A program made the translations under genes and the position numbers. From Kytococcus schroeteri (lineage in GTDB: Bacteria > Actinomycetota > Actinomycetes > Actinomycetales > Dermatophilaceae): a stretch of DNA of 64,000 nucleotides. The notes below the pieces were generated by a model. The model was not told the DNA's origin. It was given only the letters and a program-made list of their open reading frames with translations, and did not search any database. Positions 8,407 to 17,009 of the stretch are shown one piece after another. Location: the NCBI RefSeq assembly GCF_042433515.1, contig NZ_JBHLVH010000013.1, positions 62,001 through 126,000 of the forward strand, in the 5' to 3' direction. Numbering within the stretch: position 1 is the stretch's first letter; every line of letters begins with the position of its first letter.

Positions 8407-8483
8407 CGCGGGGTGGAGCAGTTCGGTAGCTCGCCGGGCTCATAACCCGGAGGTCGCAGGTTCAAATCCTGCCCCCGCTACCA
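8407..8483 (+). tRNA. initiator tRNA-fMet (anticodon CAT)
   Basis: A complete 77-nt cloverleaf is visible: anticodon loop CTCATAA, T arm GCAGG-TTCAAAT-CCTGC, and encoded CCA. Two features mark it as the initiator: the first pair of the acceptor stem is mismatched (C1 against T72), and the anticodon stem carries three consecutive G-C pairs (GGG/CCC). A strong terminator follows. Confidence 0.96.
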
Positions 8484-8516
8484 ACGCGTCGAGGTCCGCA
8501 CGGATCGCAAGCGCCC

Positions 8517-8550
8517 GAAGGGCCCGGAACCAGAAGTTTCCGGGCCCTTC
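8517..8550 (+). terminator. tRNA-fMet terminator hairpin
   Basis: A perfect 13-bp stem (GAAGGGCCCGGAA, 8517-8529, with its complement 8538-8550) closes an 8-nt loop 34 nt after the tRNA. There is no clear U tract, as is common in high-GC actinobacteria. Confidence 0.8.
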
Positions 8551-8734
8551 GTCGTACCCGATCGCCGTCACTCGTGCGTCACCCGGAGCACGAACGGGCG
8601 CGTCCGCGGGCATCCGGCGACGCATGGGGACGGGCCGCGCCGTGGGGGTGCGCGGGACTCCCGGGACAGTGGGTACCGTAGGGGCGAACCACGCTCGGTT
8701 CACCCCTGCTCGCAGCATCCCCGAGGAGATCCAC

Positions 8735-10087
8735 GTGTCCGTTCAGTCCGCCCAGAACACCGCCGTCCCGGCGGCCTCGACCGGTCGTCGCCGCGTCGTG
8801 ATCGTCGGATCCGGCTTCGGTGGCATCTCCGCCGCCCAGGCGCTGGCCGACGCGAACGTCGACATCACGCTGGTCAGCAAGACCGACACCTTCCTGTTCG
8901 TGCCCATGCTGTACCAGGTGGCCACCGGCCTCATCACCGAGAACGAGGTGGCCCCCTCCATCGGCGAGGTCCTCAAGGGCCAGGACAACGTCACCATCGT
9001 GCAGGCCGAGGTCACCGACATCGACCTCGAGGGCAAGGCCGTCATCGCCACCGCGAACGGGGCCGAGCAGCGCTTCGCCTACGACGAGGTCGTCTTCGCC
9101 GCCGGTGCGGGCCAGTCCTACTTCGGCAACGACCACTTCGCCGAGTTCGCCCCCGGCATGAAGACCGTCGAGGACGCGCTCTACCTGCGCTCCCTGATCT
9201 TCGACTCCTTCGACCGCGCCGAGAAGGCCGCCGCCGAGGGCCGCATGGACGACGCCCGCAAGGCCCTGACCTTCGTGGTCGTCGGCGCCGGCCCCACCGG
9301 CCTGGAGCTCGTCGGCCAGCTCGCCGAGATCTGCAACCGCACCCTGGCCGACCGCTACCAGCACATCGACACCCGTGAGGCCCGCCTCGTGCTCGTCGAG
9401 GGCATGGGTCAGGTCATGCCGCCGTTCTCCCAGAAGCTGGGCGCCTCCGCGCAGCGCCAGCTCGAGGACCTCGGCGTCGAGGTGCGCCTGAACTCCATGG
9501 CCACCGACATCACCGCCGAGGGCATCACCCTCTCGGTGAAGGACCAGGAGCCGGAGACCATCGAGGCCGACACCAAGATCTGGGCCGCGGGCGTGCAGTG
9601 CGCCGGCATCGGCAAGGTCGTGGCCGACAAGGCCGGTGCCGAGACCGACCGCGCCGGCCGCGTCGTGGTGCAGGACGACCTCACCCTCCCGGGCCACCCG
9701 GAGATCTTCTTCGTCGGCGACATGATCAAGTTCGACGGCGCCCCGGGCGTCGCCCAGAACGCCATGCAGTCCGGCAAGCACGCCGGTGAGACCATCGCCC
9801 GCCGCACCGTGGGCCTGGACTCCACCGAGCCGTACTCCTACTTCGACAAGGGCTCCTTCGCGGTCATCGCCCGCGGCAAGGCCGTCGGCTACCTGGGTGC
9901 GGACAAGAAGGTCGAGCTCACCCGCGTCCCCGCGTGGCTGATGTGGCTGGGCATCCACCTGGCCTACCTGCCGGGTCTGCGCAACCGTGCGCTCTCCCTC
10001 AAGGCGTGGGTCACCGACGCCCTGGGCGCCCCCTCGCCGGAGGTCAAGGAGATCACCTCCCACCCGGCGCCCACCCGCCAGGCCTGA
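8735..10087 (+). CDS. ndh: type II NADH dehydrogenase (NDH-2)
   Basis: This 450-residue single-subunit NADH:quinone oxidoreductase passes electrons to the quinone pool without pumping protons. The FAD-binding Rossmann motif is VVIVGSGFGGISAA (residues 20-33), the second dinucleotide fold is FVVVGAGPTGLELVGQLAE, and the FAD/quinone-side motif is EIFFVGDMIKFDGAPGVAQNAMQSGKHAG. The C-terminal region (PAWLMWLGIHLAYLPGLRN) is the amphipathic membrane anchor of NDH-2. GTG 8735 follows a GAGGAG site; the frame is open upstream to ATG 8624 but without a ribosome site. Very regular codon use suggests high expression. It is monocistronic between two strong hairpins. Confidence 0.93.
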   Translation: MSVQSAQNTAVPAASTGRRRVVIVGSGFGGISAAQALADANVDITLVSKTDTFLFVPMLYQVATGLITENEVAPSIGEVLKGQDNVTIVQAEVTDIDLEGKAVIATANGAEQRFAYDEVVFAAGAGQSYFGNDHFAEFAPGMKTVEDALYLRSLIFDSFDRAEKAAAEGRMDDARKALTFVVVGAGPTGLELVGQLAEICNRTLADRYQHIDTREARLVLVEGMGQVMPPFSQKLGASAQRQLEDLGVEVRLNSMATDITAEGITLSVKDQEPETIEADTKIWAAGVQCAGIGKVVADKAGAETDRAGRVVVQDDLTLPGHPEIFFVGDMIKFDGAPGVAQNAMQSGKHAGETIARRTVGLDSTEPYSYFDKGSFAVIARGKAVGYLGADKKVELTRVPAWLMWLGIHLAYLPGLRNRALSLKAWVTDALGAPSPEVKEITSHPAPTRQA

Positions 10088-10104
10088 CCGGCCGCCGCAC
10101 CACG

Positions 10105-10144
10105 GACGCTCCCCCCATCGCCCACGGGTGATGGGGGGAGCGTC
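10105..10144 (+). terminator. ndh terminator hairpin
   Basis: A perfect 15-bp stem (GACGCTCCCCCCATC, 10105-10119, paired with 10130-10144) surrounds a 10-nt loop, 17 nt after the ndh stop codon. Confidence 0.85.
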
Positions 10145-10177
10145 GTCGTGTGCCCGGCGCCACGTAGGGTGACGCGC

Positions 10178-11464
10178 ATGCCCGTGGACCTCCCCTTGGT
10201 GGAACGCACCCTGCCCAACGGCCTGCGCGTGGTGGTGCAGCCCGACGCGACCGCCCCCGTGGTGGCGGTGAACCTCTGGGTGAGGGTCGGGTCCGGCCAC
10301 GAGGCGCCGGGGCACACGGGCTTCGCCCACCTCTTCGAGCACCTCATGTTCCAGGGCTCGGCCAACGTGCGCACCGGGGAGCACTTCGAGCGGCTCATGG
10401 CCGTGGGTGGCTCGGCCAACGCCACCACCGCCCTGGACCGCACCAACTACTTCGAGACCCTTCCCGCGGGCGCGCTGGACCTGGCCCTGTGGCTGGAGTC
10501 CGACCGTCACCTGCTGCTGCGCGAGGCACTCGACCAGTCCACGCTGGACACCCAGCGGTCGGTGGTGGTGGAGGAGAAGCGTCAGCGCTACGACAACCAG
10601 CCCTACGGCAGCGCCTTCCACCGCATGCAGGCCGCGCTGTTCCCGGCGGGGCACCCGTACCACCACCCCACCATCGGGTCCATGGACGACCTCATGGCGG
10701 CCTCGCTGGAGGACGCGCACGCCTTCCACGCCCGGCACTACCGTCCGGACACCACGGTGCTCACGCTGGTGGGCGACGTGGAGCCCGAGGACGCCTTCGC
10801 GCGCGCCGAGCACTGGTTCGGTGACTGGCGGGCCCCGGCCGAGCCGGCCGACACCCCGCCGCTGGCGCCGCTCGGCCCGCTCACCGGCGACGGCCCGCGC
10901 CACACCGTCGTGCCCGATGCCGTGCCCTCCTCGCGTGTGCACGTGGCCTTCCGCGCCCCGGCCGAGGAGCACCCCGACCACCTGCCGCTGGCCCTGGGCA
11001 TGGACGTCGTGGCCGGACTGGCCTCCTCGCGCCTGGCGGCCCGCCTGCTGCGCGGCGAGGAGTCCGTGCACGGCGTCTCCGGGCACGTCATGGGTTCGGC
11101 GGCCGGCGTGTCCCCGGGTTTCGTGGTGGCCGACGTGGCCGAGGGGAACGACCCGCGGGCGGTGGCGCTGGCCGTCGTGGAGGAGATGGGCCGGGTGGCT
11201 CGCGAGGGCGTCACGGCCGACGACATGGCCACCGTCGCCACGGACTCCGAGCGCGCCTGGCTCTCGAGCCTGGCGCACGCCGACCAGCGGGCCGACGTGC
11301 TGGGTCACTTCGCCACCCTGCGCGGCGGGGCCCACCGCGCCTGGGAGTGGTTGGACGACGTGCGCTCGGTGACCGCCGAGCAGGTGCAGGCCGCTGCCGA
11401 GCGGTGGTGGCAGCCGGGCGCCTTCGAGGTGCTGGTGTTCGAGCCGCAGGAGGAGACCCGATGA
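10178..11464 (+). CDS. M16 family zinc metallopeptidase (catalytic subunit)
   Basis: This 428-residue pitrilysin/processing-peptidase-like protein carries the inverted zinc motif HLFEH at residues 51-55 and the downstream zinc-ligand region VVVEEKRQRYDN with the family's second glutamate. It has an N-terminal catalytic half and a C-terminal structural half of the M16B type. There is no signal peptide, so the protein is probably cytoplasmic. ATG 10178 has AGGGTG upstream; an earlier in-frame GTG/ATG lies in the ndh terminator. It overlaps the next gene by ATGA, and the pair would form a heterodimer in which only this chain binds zinc. Confidence 0.9.
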   Translation: MPVDLPLVERTLPNGLRVVVQPDATAPVVAVNLWVRVGSGHEAPGHTGFAHLFEHLMFQGSANVRTGEHFERLMAVGGSANATTALDRTNYFETLPAGALDLALWLESDRHLLLREALDQSTLDTQRSVVVEEKRQRYDNQPYGSAFHRMQAALFPAGHPYHHPTIGSMDDLMAASLEDAHAFHARHYRPDTTVLTLVGDVEPEDAFARAEHWFGDWRAPAEPADTPPLAPLGPLTGDGPRHTVVPDAVPSSRVHVAFRAPAEEHPDHLPLALGMDVVAGLASSRLAARLLRGEESVHGVSGHVMGSAAGVSPGFVVADVAEGNDPRAVALAVVEEMGRVAREGVTADDMATVATDSERAWLSSLAHADQRADVLGHFATLRGGAHRAWEWLDDVRSVTAEQVQAAAERWWQPGAFEVLVFEPQEETR

Positions 11465-12891
11465 CCGCCGTGGACCGCAGCGCCGCCCCTGCCGTGGAGC
11501 AGCCGGGGGCGTGGGAGTTCCCCGCCTCGAGCGTGCACACCCTGGAGGGCGCGCAGCAGGTGCGTGTCTTCGAGCTGCCCGGCCAGCCGGTGGTGAGCGT
11601 GGAGATCACGGTGCCGATGCCGTGGGCGGCCGAGCCGCGCGCGCTGGAGGGGGTGGGCGTCATCGTGGCCGCCACCCTCGAGGAGGGCACACAGGACCTC
11701 CCGGCCGACCAGCTGGCCCGCGCCTTCGAGCGGGCCGGGGTGGACCTGGGCATCAGCTCCACCGAGCACGGCCTCATGGTGGGTCTGGAGATGGTGCCCG
11801 AGCGGGTGGCCGACGGGCTGGCGCTGGCCGCGGAGCTGCTGGCGCGGCCCACCTTCCCCGAGGCGGCGGTGGCCCGCGAGGTGCGGGGGCGGCTCTTCGA
11901 CATCGCGCAGGAGATGAACACCCCGGCGGTGCGGGCGGCCCGCGAGTTCGCGGCGCTGCTGCACGGTCCGCAGGCGCGGGCCGGGCGTCCGGGGGCGGGG
12001 TCGGCCGAGACCGTGCAGGCCGTGACCCGGGCCGACGTGGTGGCGCACCACCGGGCGTGGGTGCGCCCGGCGGGTGCGCAGGTGGTGGTGGCCGGACCGG
12101 TGGGTGCCACCGAGGTGGCCGCCGCGGTGCAGGAGCACCTCGTGGACCCCTGGCGCGATGCGGTGGACGGCTGGCAGGAGCCGGCCGGGCAGGTGCCGGA
12201 CGGGGGCTCCGCGGGATCGGCCGCGCCCGAGCCCGCCCCGGCTGCGTCCGAGGCTGCGGGCGATGCGGCGCCGCTGGAGTTGCTCGTGGTGGAGCGTCGT
12301 GGTGCCGCCCAGACCGAGGTACGGCTCGGCTGGATCGGTCCCACCCGCCACACCGAGGGCGGGTACGCCCCGTACGCGCCGCTGGCGGTGCACGTGGGTG
12401 CCTCGCCCACCTCGTTGCTCGATGAGGTGCTCCGCGAGGAGAAGGGTTGGACCTACGGCATGCGCGCGGCCTTCCGCCCGCGGGCGGGCCGGGGTGAGTT
12501 CATGGTCTCGGGTAGCTTCACCACCGAGGCCACCGCCGAGGCGACCCGCGAGCTGGTGCGCCTGCTGCGGAGCGTCGATGCCGGCATCGACGAGGCGGAT
12601 GCCACCGCGGCGCGCGACTTCGCCCTGCTCACGGCGCCCATGCGCTACGCGACCGGCCAGGTGGTGGCCCACGAGGCCGCGGTGCTCGGGCTCGACGGCC
12701 TCTCGCCGGAGTTCACCACGCGCACCTTGGCCGAGCTGGCCGAGGTGGACGCCGCGGCCATGCTGCGGGCTTGGCGGCGCTGGTCGGGCGGGCGCTGGGT
12801 GATGGTGCTGGTGGGCGACCACGCGGTGTGGGGCGCGGGCCTGGACGGCCTCACGCCCCACATACAGGTGGTGCCGGCGCCGGGTTCCTGA
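11461..12891 (+). CDS. M16 family peptidase, non-catalytic partner
   Basis: This 476-residue M16-fold protein has no HxxEH where the motif should be (the region reads GVIVAATLEEGTQDLPADQLARAFERAG). The R/Y pair typical of the partner chain is present as EKGWTYGMRAAFRPRAGRGEF. A Pro/Ala/Gly-rich linker (about residues 240-270) joins the two M16 halves. It is coupled to the catalytic subunit through an ATGA overlap. Two-chain M16B enzymes with one active and one inactive subunit are common in bacteria; the substrate is unknown. Confidence 0.88.
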   Translation: MTAVDRSAAPAVEQPGAWEFPASSVHTLEGAQQVRVFELPGQPVVSVEITVPMPWAAEPRALEGVGVIVAATLEEGTQDLPADQLARAFERAGVDLGISSTEHGLMVGLEMVPERVADGLALAAELLARPTFPEAAVAREVRGRLFDIAQEMNTPAVRAAREFAALLHGPQARAGRPGAGSAETVQAVTRADVVAHHRAWVRPAGAQVVVAGPVGATEVAAAVQEHLVDPWRDAVDGWQEPAGQVPDGGSAGSAAPEPAPAASEAAGDAAPLELLVVERRGAAQTEVRLGWIGPTRHTEGGYAPYAPLAVHVGASPTSLLDEVLREEKGWTYGMRAAFRPRAGRGEFMVSGSFTTEATAEATRELVRLLRSVDAGIDEADATAARDFALLTAPMRYATGQVVAHEAAVLGLDGLSPEFTTRTLAELAEVDAAAMLRAWRRWSGGRWVMVLVGDHAVWGAGLDGLTPHIQVVPAPGS

Positions 12892-12907
12892 CCCCGCGCC
12901 CCACGGG

Positions 12908-13645
12908 TCAGCAGCCGACCGGCGGCACCGTGATGGCGAAGTCGGTGAGGAACACGCGCTGGTCGCGGTCCATCGTGTTGTTGTCCGCGTTGTCCCAGTT
13001 CTCGTAGGTCACGGTGAATCGGGTGAGCTTCTCGCCGTGGGCGCGGACGTTGTGCGTGCCGTCGCTGTTGGGGGCGTCACCCGTCTGGGCGGACTGGTAC
13101 CACCACCGCCCGTCGGCGAGCTGCTGGCCGGTCAGCGTGTTGCTCGGGGTGGTGGACAGGTTCGTGGAGAAGCCGACGGCGTCGCAGAAGTCGTGGACCA
13201 CGGCGTCGATGTCGGTGACCTGGAAGTCGATCGTGGAGATCGTCCGGTCGAAGGTGAAGGTCACGTCCTGGTACCCGCCGGGGGCGCACCCGTAGTTGTT
13301 CTGGTGCAGCACGAGGCCGGGCTCATCGGTGCCACCGATGACGAACTGGCTGAGCCGCAGGTTGTCGTTGGAGGTGCCCTGGCCGTCGGTGGGCGGGTTC
13401 CCGCCGGGGTTCATGTTCACGAAGGAGGTGTTCACCTCCATGCGCAGGGTGCTGCCGTCGGACAGCGGGATCTCGTAGAAGCCGTAGGTGTCCGACACGC
13501 GCGTGTAGTGGGCGGACTCCCAGTCCACGGTGACGGGGACGGGCGTGCACTCGCTGGCGGCCACGGCCGGGGCGGTGGACGTGGCAGCGACGACGGGCGC
13601 GCTCCAGGCGGCGCCACGCAGGACGGTGCGGCGGGTAGTGGTCAT
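12908..13645 (-). CDS. Tat-exported protein of unknown function
   Basis: This 245-residue protein has a twin-arginine signal: TTRRTVLRGAAW followed by a short hydrophobic stretch (SAPVVAATSTAPAVAA) and a likely cleavage after AVAA. The mature part is rich in Asp, Asn, Thr and aromatic residues and looks like an all-beta secreted domain, with four cysteines that could pair. I do not recognise the family. ATG 13645 has GGAG upstream. It stands alone, converging on the M16 operon with a 16-nt gap, and has an unusual repeat-bearing upstream region (13701-13782). Confidence 0.8.
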   Translation of the reverse strand: MTTTRRTVLRGAAWSAPVVAATSTAPAVAASECTPVPVTVDWESAHYTRVSDTYGFYEIPLSDGSTLRMEVNTSFVNMNPGGNPPTDGQGTSNDNLRLSQFVIGGTDEPGLVLHQNNYGCAPGGYQDVTFTFDRTISTIDFQVTDIDAVVHDFCDAVGFSTNLSTTPSNTLTGQQLADGRWWYQSAQTGDAPNSDGTHNVRAHGEKLTRFTVTYENWDNADNNTMDRDQRVFLTDFAITVPPVGC

Positions 13646-13700
13646 GGGAGGTGCTCCTTGTCAGTGCGTGTGACGCCGTGTCAGGCGAAGGCTTTGGCAC

Positions 13701-13782
13701 CGTAGGGGGTGAAACGAGCGTTTCCCAAGCAGGGGGCTGTCATTCCGCTGTTGCGGAAACGTAGGTGAAGCGACCGTTTTCC
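13701..13782 (-). promoter_or_regulatory. paired direct repeats upstream of the Tat-exported gene
   Basis: Two related copies lie upstream of the gene that starts at 13645. On the + strand they read GGTGAAACGAGCGTTTCC (13708-13725) and GGTGAAGCGACCGTTTTCC (13764-13782), each preceded by CGTAG (13701 and 13760). The first contains the inverted repeat GAAACG-AG-CGTTTC (13711-13724). Between the copies is a perfect inverted repeat, TTCCGC-TGTT-GCGGAA (13743-13758). On the gene's strand each copy begins GGAAA, recalling ECF sigma -35 boxes. Operator sites or tandem promoters are both possible. Confidence 0.5.
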
Positions 13783-13847
13783 GGCAGCGTGGAGTTCGGG
13801 TGGAGGGGAGCAGGCCGCACACGGGGCGGGGAGACCCCGCCGCAGGC

Positions 13848-14855
13848 TCACTCGCTGCCGCGCGCGGCCAGCAACCTCCGCAACGAGTCAAGACGCGCCG
13901 CCCCTCCGGCCCCTGCCTGCCCGGACGCCACCCAGCCGTCCAGCCCGCAGTCGTCCACGCCCTCGTGGGGGCAGCCGCGGGGGCACGCCTCCGTGCCCCC
14001 GGCCAGGTCCGGAAAGAAGCCGACCAGATTCTCGGCATCGACGTGGGCCAGCCCGAAAGAGCGGATGCCGGGGGTGTCCACCACCCAGCCGCCGTCGGGC
14101 AGCTCCAGGGCCACCGCGGAGGTGCTCGTGTGCCGTCCGCGCCCGGTGGTGTCGTTCACCCCGCCCGTGGCGCGCCCGGCGCCGGGCACCAGCTCGTTCA
14201 CCAGGGTCGACTTGCCCACCCCCGAGTGGCCCACGAGCACTGACCATCCGCCGGAGACCAGCTCGCGCACGGCATCGAGGCCCTCGTGCGGGTCGTCCCC
14301 GCGCCGCGCCACCACCAGCGCGGGCACGTCCAGGGCGGCGTACTGCGCCACCAGGGGGCCGGGGTCGGCCACGTCGGCCTTGGTCACCACCAGCGCGGGC
14401 TCGATGCCGGCGTCCCACGCCGCCACCAGGCAGCGGTCGATGAGGCGCGGACGCGGCTCGGGGTCCGCCGCGGCGGTCACGATGAGCATGCGGGCCACGT
14501 TGGCCACCAGCACGCGCTCCACCGGGTCGGTGTCGTCGGCGGTGCGGCGCAGCAGCGTGGTGCGTGCCTCGCGGCGCACGATGCGCGCCAGCGCGTCCGG
14601 GTCGCCGGACAGGTCGCCCACCAGCGAGACGTCGTCGCCCACCACGATGCCCTTGCGGCCCAGCTCCCGGGCCTTCATCGCCCGCACGCGCACGCCGTCC
14701 ACGAGCACGTCGAAGCGCCCGCGGTCCACGGCCAGGACCCGACCGGGCGTGGCGTCCTCGTGGGCGGGGCGCTGCTTGGTGCGGGGCCGCGAGCCGCGCT
14801 TGTTGGGCCGCACGCGCACGTCGGCCTCGCTGTAGTCCGAGAGCCGGCGGGCCAT
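13848..14855 (-). CDS. rsgA: ribosome small subunit-dependent GTPase A (RsgA)
   Basis: This 335-residue GTPase helps the late assembly of the 30S subunit. It has a basic N-terminal tail (RPNKRGSRPRTKQRP), an OB-fold (about residues 45-105) and a circularly permuted GTPase with motifs in the order G4 (TKAD), G1 (GHSGVGKSTLVNEL), G3 (DTPGIRSFG). The C-terminal zinc motif is CPRGCPHEGVDDCGL (C, C, H, C). ATG 14855 shares one base with the aroA stop (TGATG), so the two genes form an operon. aroA-rsgA pairs are typical of actinobacteria. Confidence 0.95.
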   Translation of the reverse strand: MARRLSDYSEADVRVRPNKRGSRPRTKQRPAHEDATPGRVLAVDRGRFDVLVDGVRVRAMKARELGRKGIVVGDDVSLVGDLSGDPDALARIVRREARTTLLRRTADDTDPVERVLVANVARMLIVTAAADPEPRPRLIDRCLVAAWDAGIEPALVVTKADVADPGPLVAQYAALDVPALVVARRGDDPHEGLDAVRELVSGGWSVLVGHSGVGKSTLVNELVPGAGRATGGVNDTTGRGRHTSTSAVALELPDGGWVVDTPGIRSFGLAHVDAENLVGFFPDLAGGTEACPRGCPHEGVDDCGLDGWVASGQAGAGGAARLDSLRRLLAARGSE

Positions 14856-16198
14856 CAGGCGCCCACCATCGCGTCCCAGAGCCGGTCGAAGCCGGGCACG
14901 GTCTTGCCGGTGGTGGCGATGTCCTCTACCTCCACGCCCTCGGTGCGCAGTCCGAGGATCGCCCCGGCCATGGCCAGACGGTGGTCGGCGTAGGTGTGGA
15001 ACAGCCCGCCGTGCAACCGGCGCGGCGTGATGGCCAGGCCGTCGGGCAGCTCGCTCACCTCGCCGCCCAGGGCGTTGAGCTCGGTGGCCAGCGCGGCCAA
15101 GCGGTCGGTCTCGTGGCCGCGCAGGTGGCCGATGCCGGTCAGTCGGCTGGGGGAGTCGGCCAGGGCCGCCGTGGCCGCGATGACGGGCGTCAGCTCCCCG
15201 GCGGCGGAGAGGTCCGCCTCGATGCCGTGGAGCTCGCCACCGGTGACGGTCAGGCCCCGCTCGTCGAAGGTGCAGGTGGCCCCCATCCGGGTGAGCAGGT
15301 CGCGCACGTGGTCGCCGGCCTGGGTGGTCTGCGTGGGCCACCCGGGCACGGTGACGCTGCCACCGGCCACGGCGGCGGCGCACAGGAAGGCCGCAGCGCT
15401 GGAGAGGTCCGGTTCCACGGTGACCTCGAACGGGTCGGGGCGGCGGCCCTCCACCCACCAGGTGCGCTCGTCGCGCTGCTCGGTGTGGACGCCCACGTGC
15501 TGCAGGGCCGCGAGCGTCATTTCCACGTGGGGGAGACTCGGCACGTCGCCGGTGGCGTGCACGGTGAGCCCGCCGGGCACGGTGCACCCGGCCAGCAGCA
15601 GGGCGCTGACGAACTGGCTGGAGGCCGAGGCGTCCACCTCCACGCGGGCGTCGTCGGGGTCGGCCTGGGTGAGCGCACCTGCGAGCCGCAGAGGGAGCAC
15701 GGACCCATTGGACCCGGGCTCCACGGTCATGCCCAGCGAGCGCACGGCATCGAGCAGGGGCGTCAGCGGTCGGTGGCCGAGGCGCTCGTCGCCGGTGAGG
15801 GTGACCGGGCCGTCGGCCAGGGAGGCCAGCGGCACCAGGAAGCGCAGCACGGTGCCGGCCAGGCCACAGTCCACGGGCTCGGTGGGGGCCTGCCAGCGGG
15901 TGGCGGGGGAGACGGTCCAGCGGACGGTGCCGTCGGCATCGGTGGACTCGGCGACCGCGTGGCCGAGGGAGCGCAGCGCCTGCACCATGAGCCGCGTGTC
16001 GCGGGCCTCCAAGGGGGCAATGAGGCTGCTCGGGCCGCTGGCCAGTGAGGCGAGGGCGAGCCAGCGGTTGGTCCAGGACTTGGAGCCGGGAACCGTCACG
16101 GTGGCGTTCAGCGGGGTGTGGGCGAGGGGCGCGGGGTACGCCGCGGGGCGCGCGGATCCACCGGTGTGGTCCGCACGCCCCGTCGGGTTGGTGCTCAT
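14855..16198 (-). CDS. aroA: 3-phosphoshikimate 1-carboxyvinyltransferase (EPSP synthase)
   Basis: This 447-residue enzyme joins shikimate-3-phosphate and phosphoenolpyruvate in the chorismate pathway. Signature blocks: GSKSWTNRWLALASLA at the N-terminus (the usual GSKS[LIVM]xxR region), CGLAGTVLRFLVPLA (usually xGNAGTxxR; here GLAGTVLR), GDERLGHRPLTPLLDALRSLG-type block, and the C-terminal YADHRLAMAGAILGL. ATG 16198 was chosen because it follows the DoxX stop by 16 nt; an upstream ATG inside the DoxX gene is possible. GLAG in place of GNAG at the PEP site is shared by many actinobacterial enzymes. Confidence 0.94.
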   Translation of the reverse strand: MSTNPTGRADHTGGSARPAAYPAPLAHTPLNATVTVPGSKSWTNRWLALASLASGPSSLIAPLEARDTRLMVQALRSLGHAVAESTDADGTVRWTVSPATRWQAPTEPVDCGLAGTVLRFLVPLASLADGPVTLTGDERLGHRPLTPLLDAVRSLGMTVEPGSNGSVLPLRLAGALTQADPDDARVEVDASASSQFVSALLLAGCTVPGGLTVHATGDVPSLPHVEMTLAALQHVGVHTEQRDERTWWVEGRRPDPFEVTVEPDLSSAAAFLCAAAVAGGSVTVPGWPTQTTQAGDHVRDLLTRMGATCTFDERGLTVTGGELHGIEADLSAAGELTPVIAATAALADSPSRLTGIGHLRGHETDRLAALATELNALGGEVSELPDGLAITPRRLHGGLFHTYADHRLAMAGAILGLRTEGVEVEDIATTGKTVPGFDRLWDAMVGA

Positions 16199-16214
16199 GT
16201 GATCGGCCTGGTGC

Positions 16215-16925
16215 TCAGGCGACCTTCTTCTTGGCAGTGTTGTAGGAGTCCTCGACGGCGTCCAGCGCACGGTCGATGAAGGAGTCCTTGCGCTTCTTGG
16301 CGGCGAAGGCCTTCTTGCCGGCCTTGGCCTGGCTGCCCAGCAGGCCGGTGACGCCCGCAGCCTTGCCGGTGGCCTTGCCCGCGGAGCCGCTCACGGTGGC
16401 CTTGGCCTGCAGGGCCTTGTTCTCGGCCTGGAGGGCCAGCACGTCCTTCTTGAGCGCGGCCACGGTGCCCAGGTGGTCGGCGCGGTCACCGGCGATGGAG
16501 GCGGCGTTCTGCGCGCGCCAGGCCAGACCCGGCTTGCCGGCGGTGTCCACGGAGGCCAGCAGCAGGCCACCGGCGATGGCCAGGTCCTTCATGAACTGGA
16601 TCTGCGTGCCCTGACGCTCCTCGCCGTCCTGCTCCCAGAAGCGGTGGGTGGAGAGGTTCACGGCGGTCACGTCGGCGGCCAGGGCCAGGGCGCACAGGCG
16701 CGGGGCCACGCCGAGGGCCAGACCGGCACCGGCGACCACGGACACGTAGCCGTGCACCTTCATCAGGGTCTCGCCATCGGTCTGGACGCCCACGGGCTCC
16801 AGCACCTCGTCCGCGGCCTGCTGGGCGATCTCGGCGCCGTAGGACGGGTTCTTCACGTGCTGCATGCCGGAGGCGAGGAAGATGCCACCGAGCATCGGGC
16901 GGGCGATCATGCGGATGGGGTCCAT
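16215..16925 (-). CDS. DoxX family membrane protein
   Basis: This 236-residue protein has a DoxX domain in the first 135 residues with four hydrophobic segments (near residues 8-22, 58-78, 80-95 and 112-127) and the typical RPMLGGIFLASGMQHV start. A long C-terminal tail of Ala, Lys and Gln, with a short coiled-coil-like stretch (VAALKKDVLALQAENKALQAKA), extends into the cytoplasm. DoxX proteins are membrane proteins loosely tied to redox or thiosulfate metabolism. ATG 16925 follows GAGGAGACC. It lies directly upstream of aroA and rsgA in the same direction. Confidence 0.88.
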   Translation of the reverse strand: MDPIRMIARPMLGGIFLASGMQHVKNPSYGAEIAQQAADEVLEPVGVQTDGETLMKVHGYVSVVAGAGLALGVAPRLCALALAADVTAVNLSTHRFWEQDGEERQGTQIQFMKDLAIAGGLLLASVDTAGKPGLAWRAQNAASIAGDRADHLGTVAALKKDVLALQAENKALQAKATVSGSAGKATGKAAGVTGLLGSQAKAGKKAFAAKKRKDSFIDRALDAVEDSYNTAKKKVA

Positions 16926-17009
16926 GAGGGTCTCCTCTGTCGTGGACGGACTCGTTGTCAGCCTAACGCCGCGCGCCGACAGCGTCCTGTGGGGTGAGAG
17001 TGCCCCGCG

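Noticed and set aside
8579..11335. 918-codon frame antisense to ndh and the M16 gene
   Set aside because: Shadow of highly biased codon use in ndh; composition His/Gly/Val/Leu without motifs.
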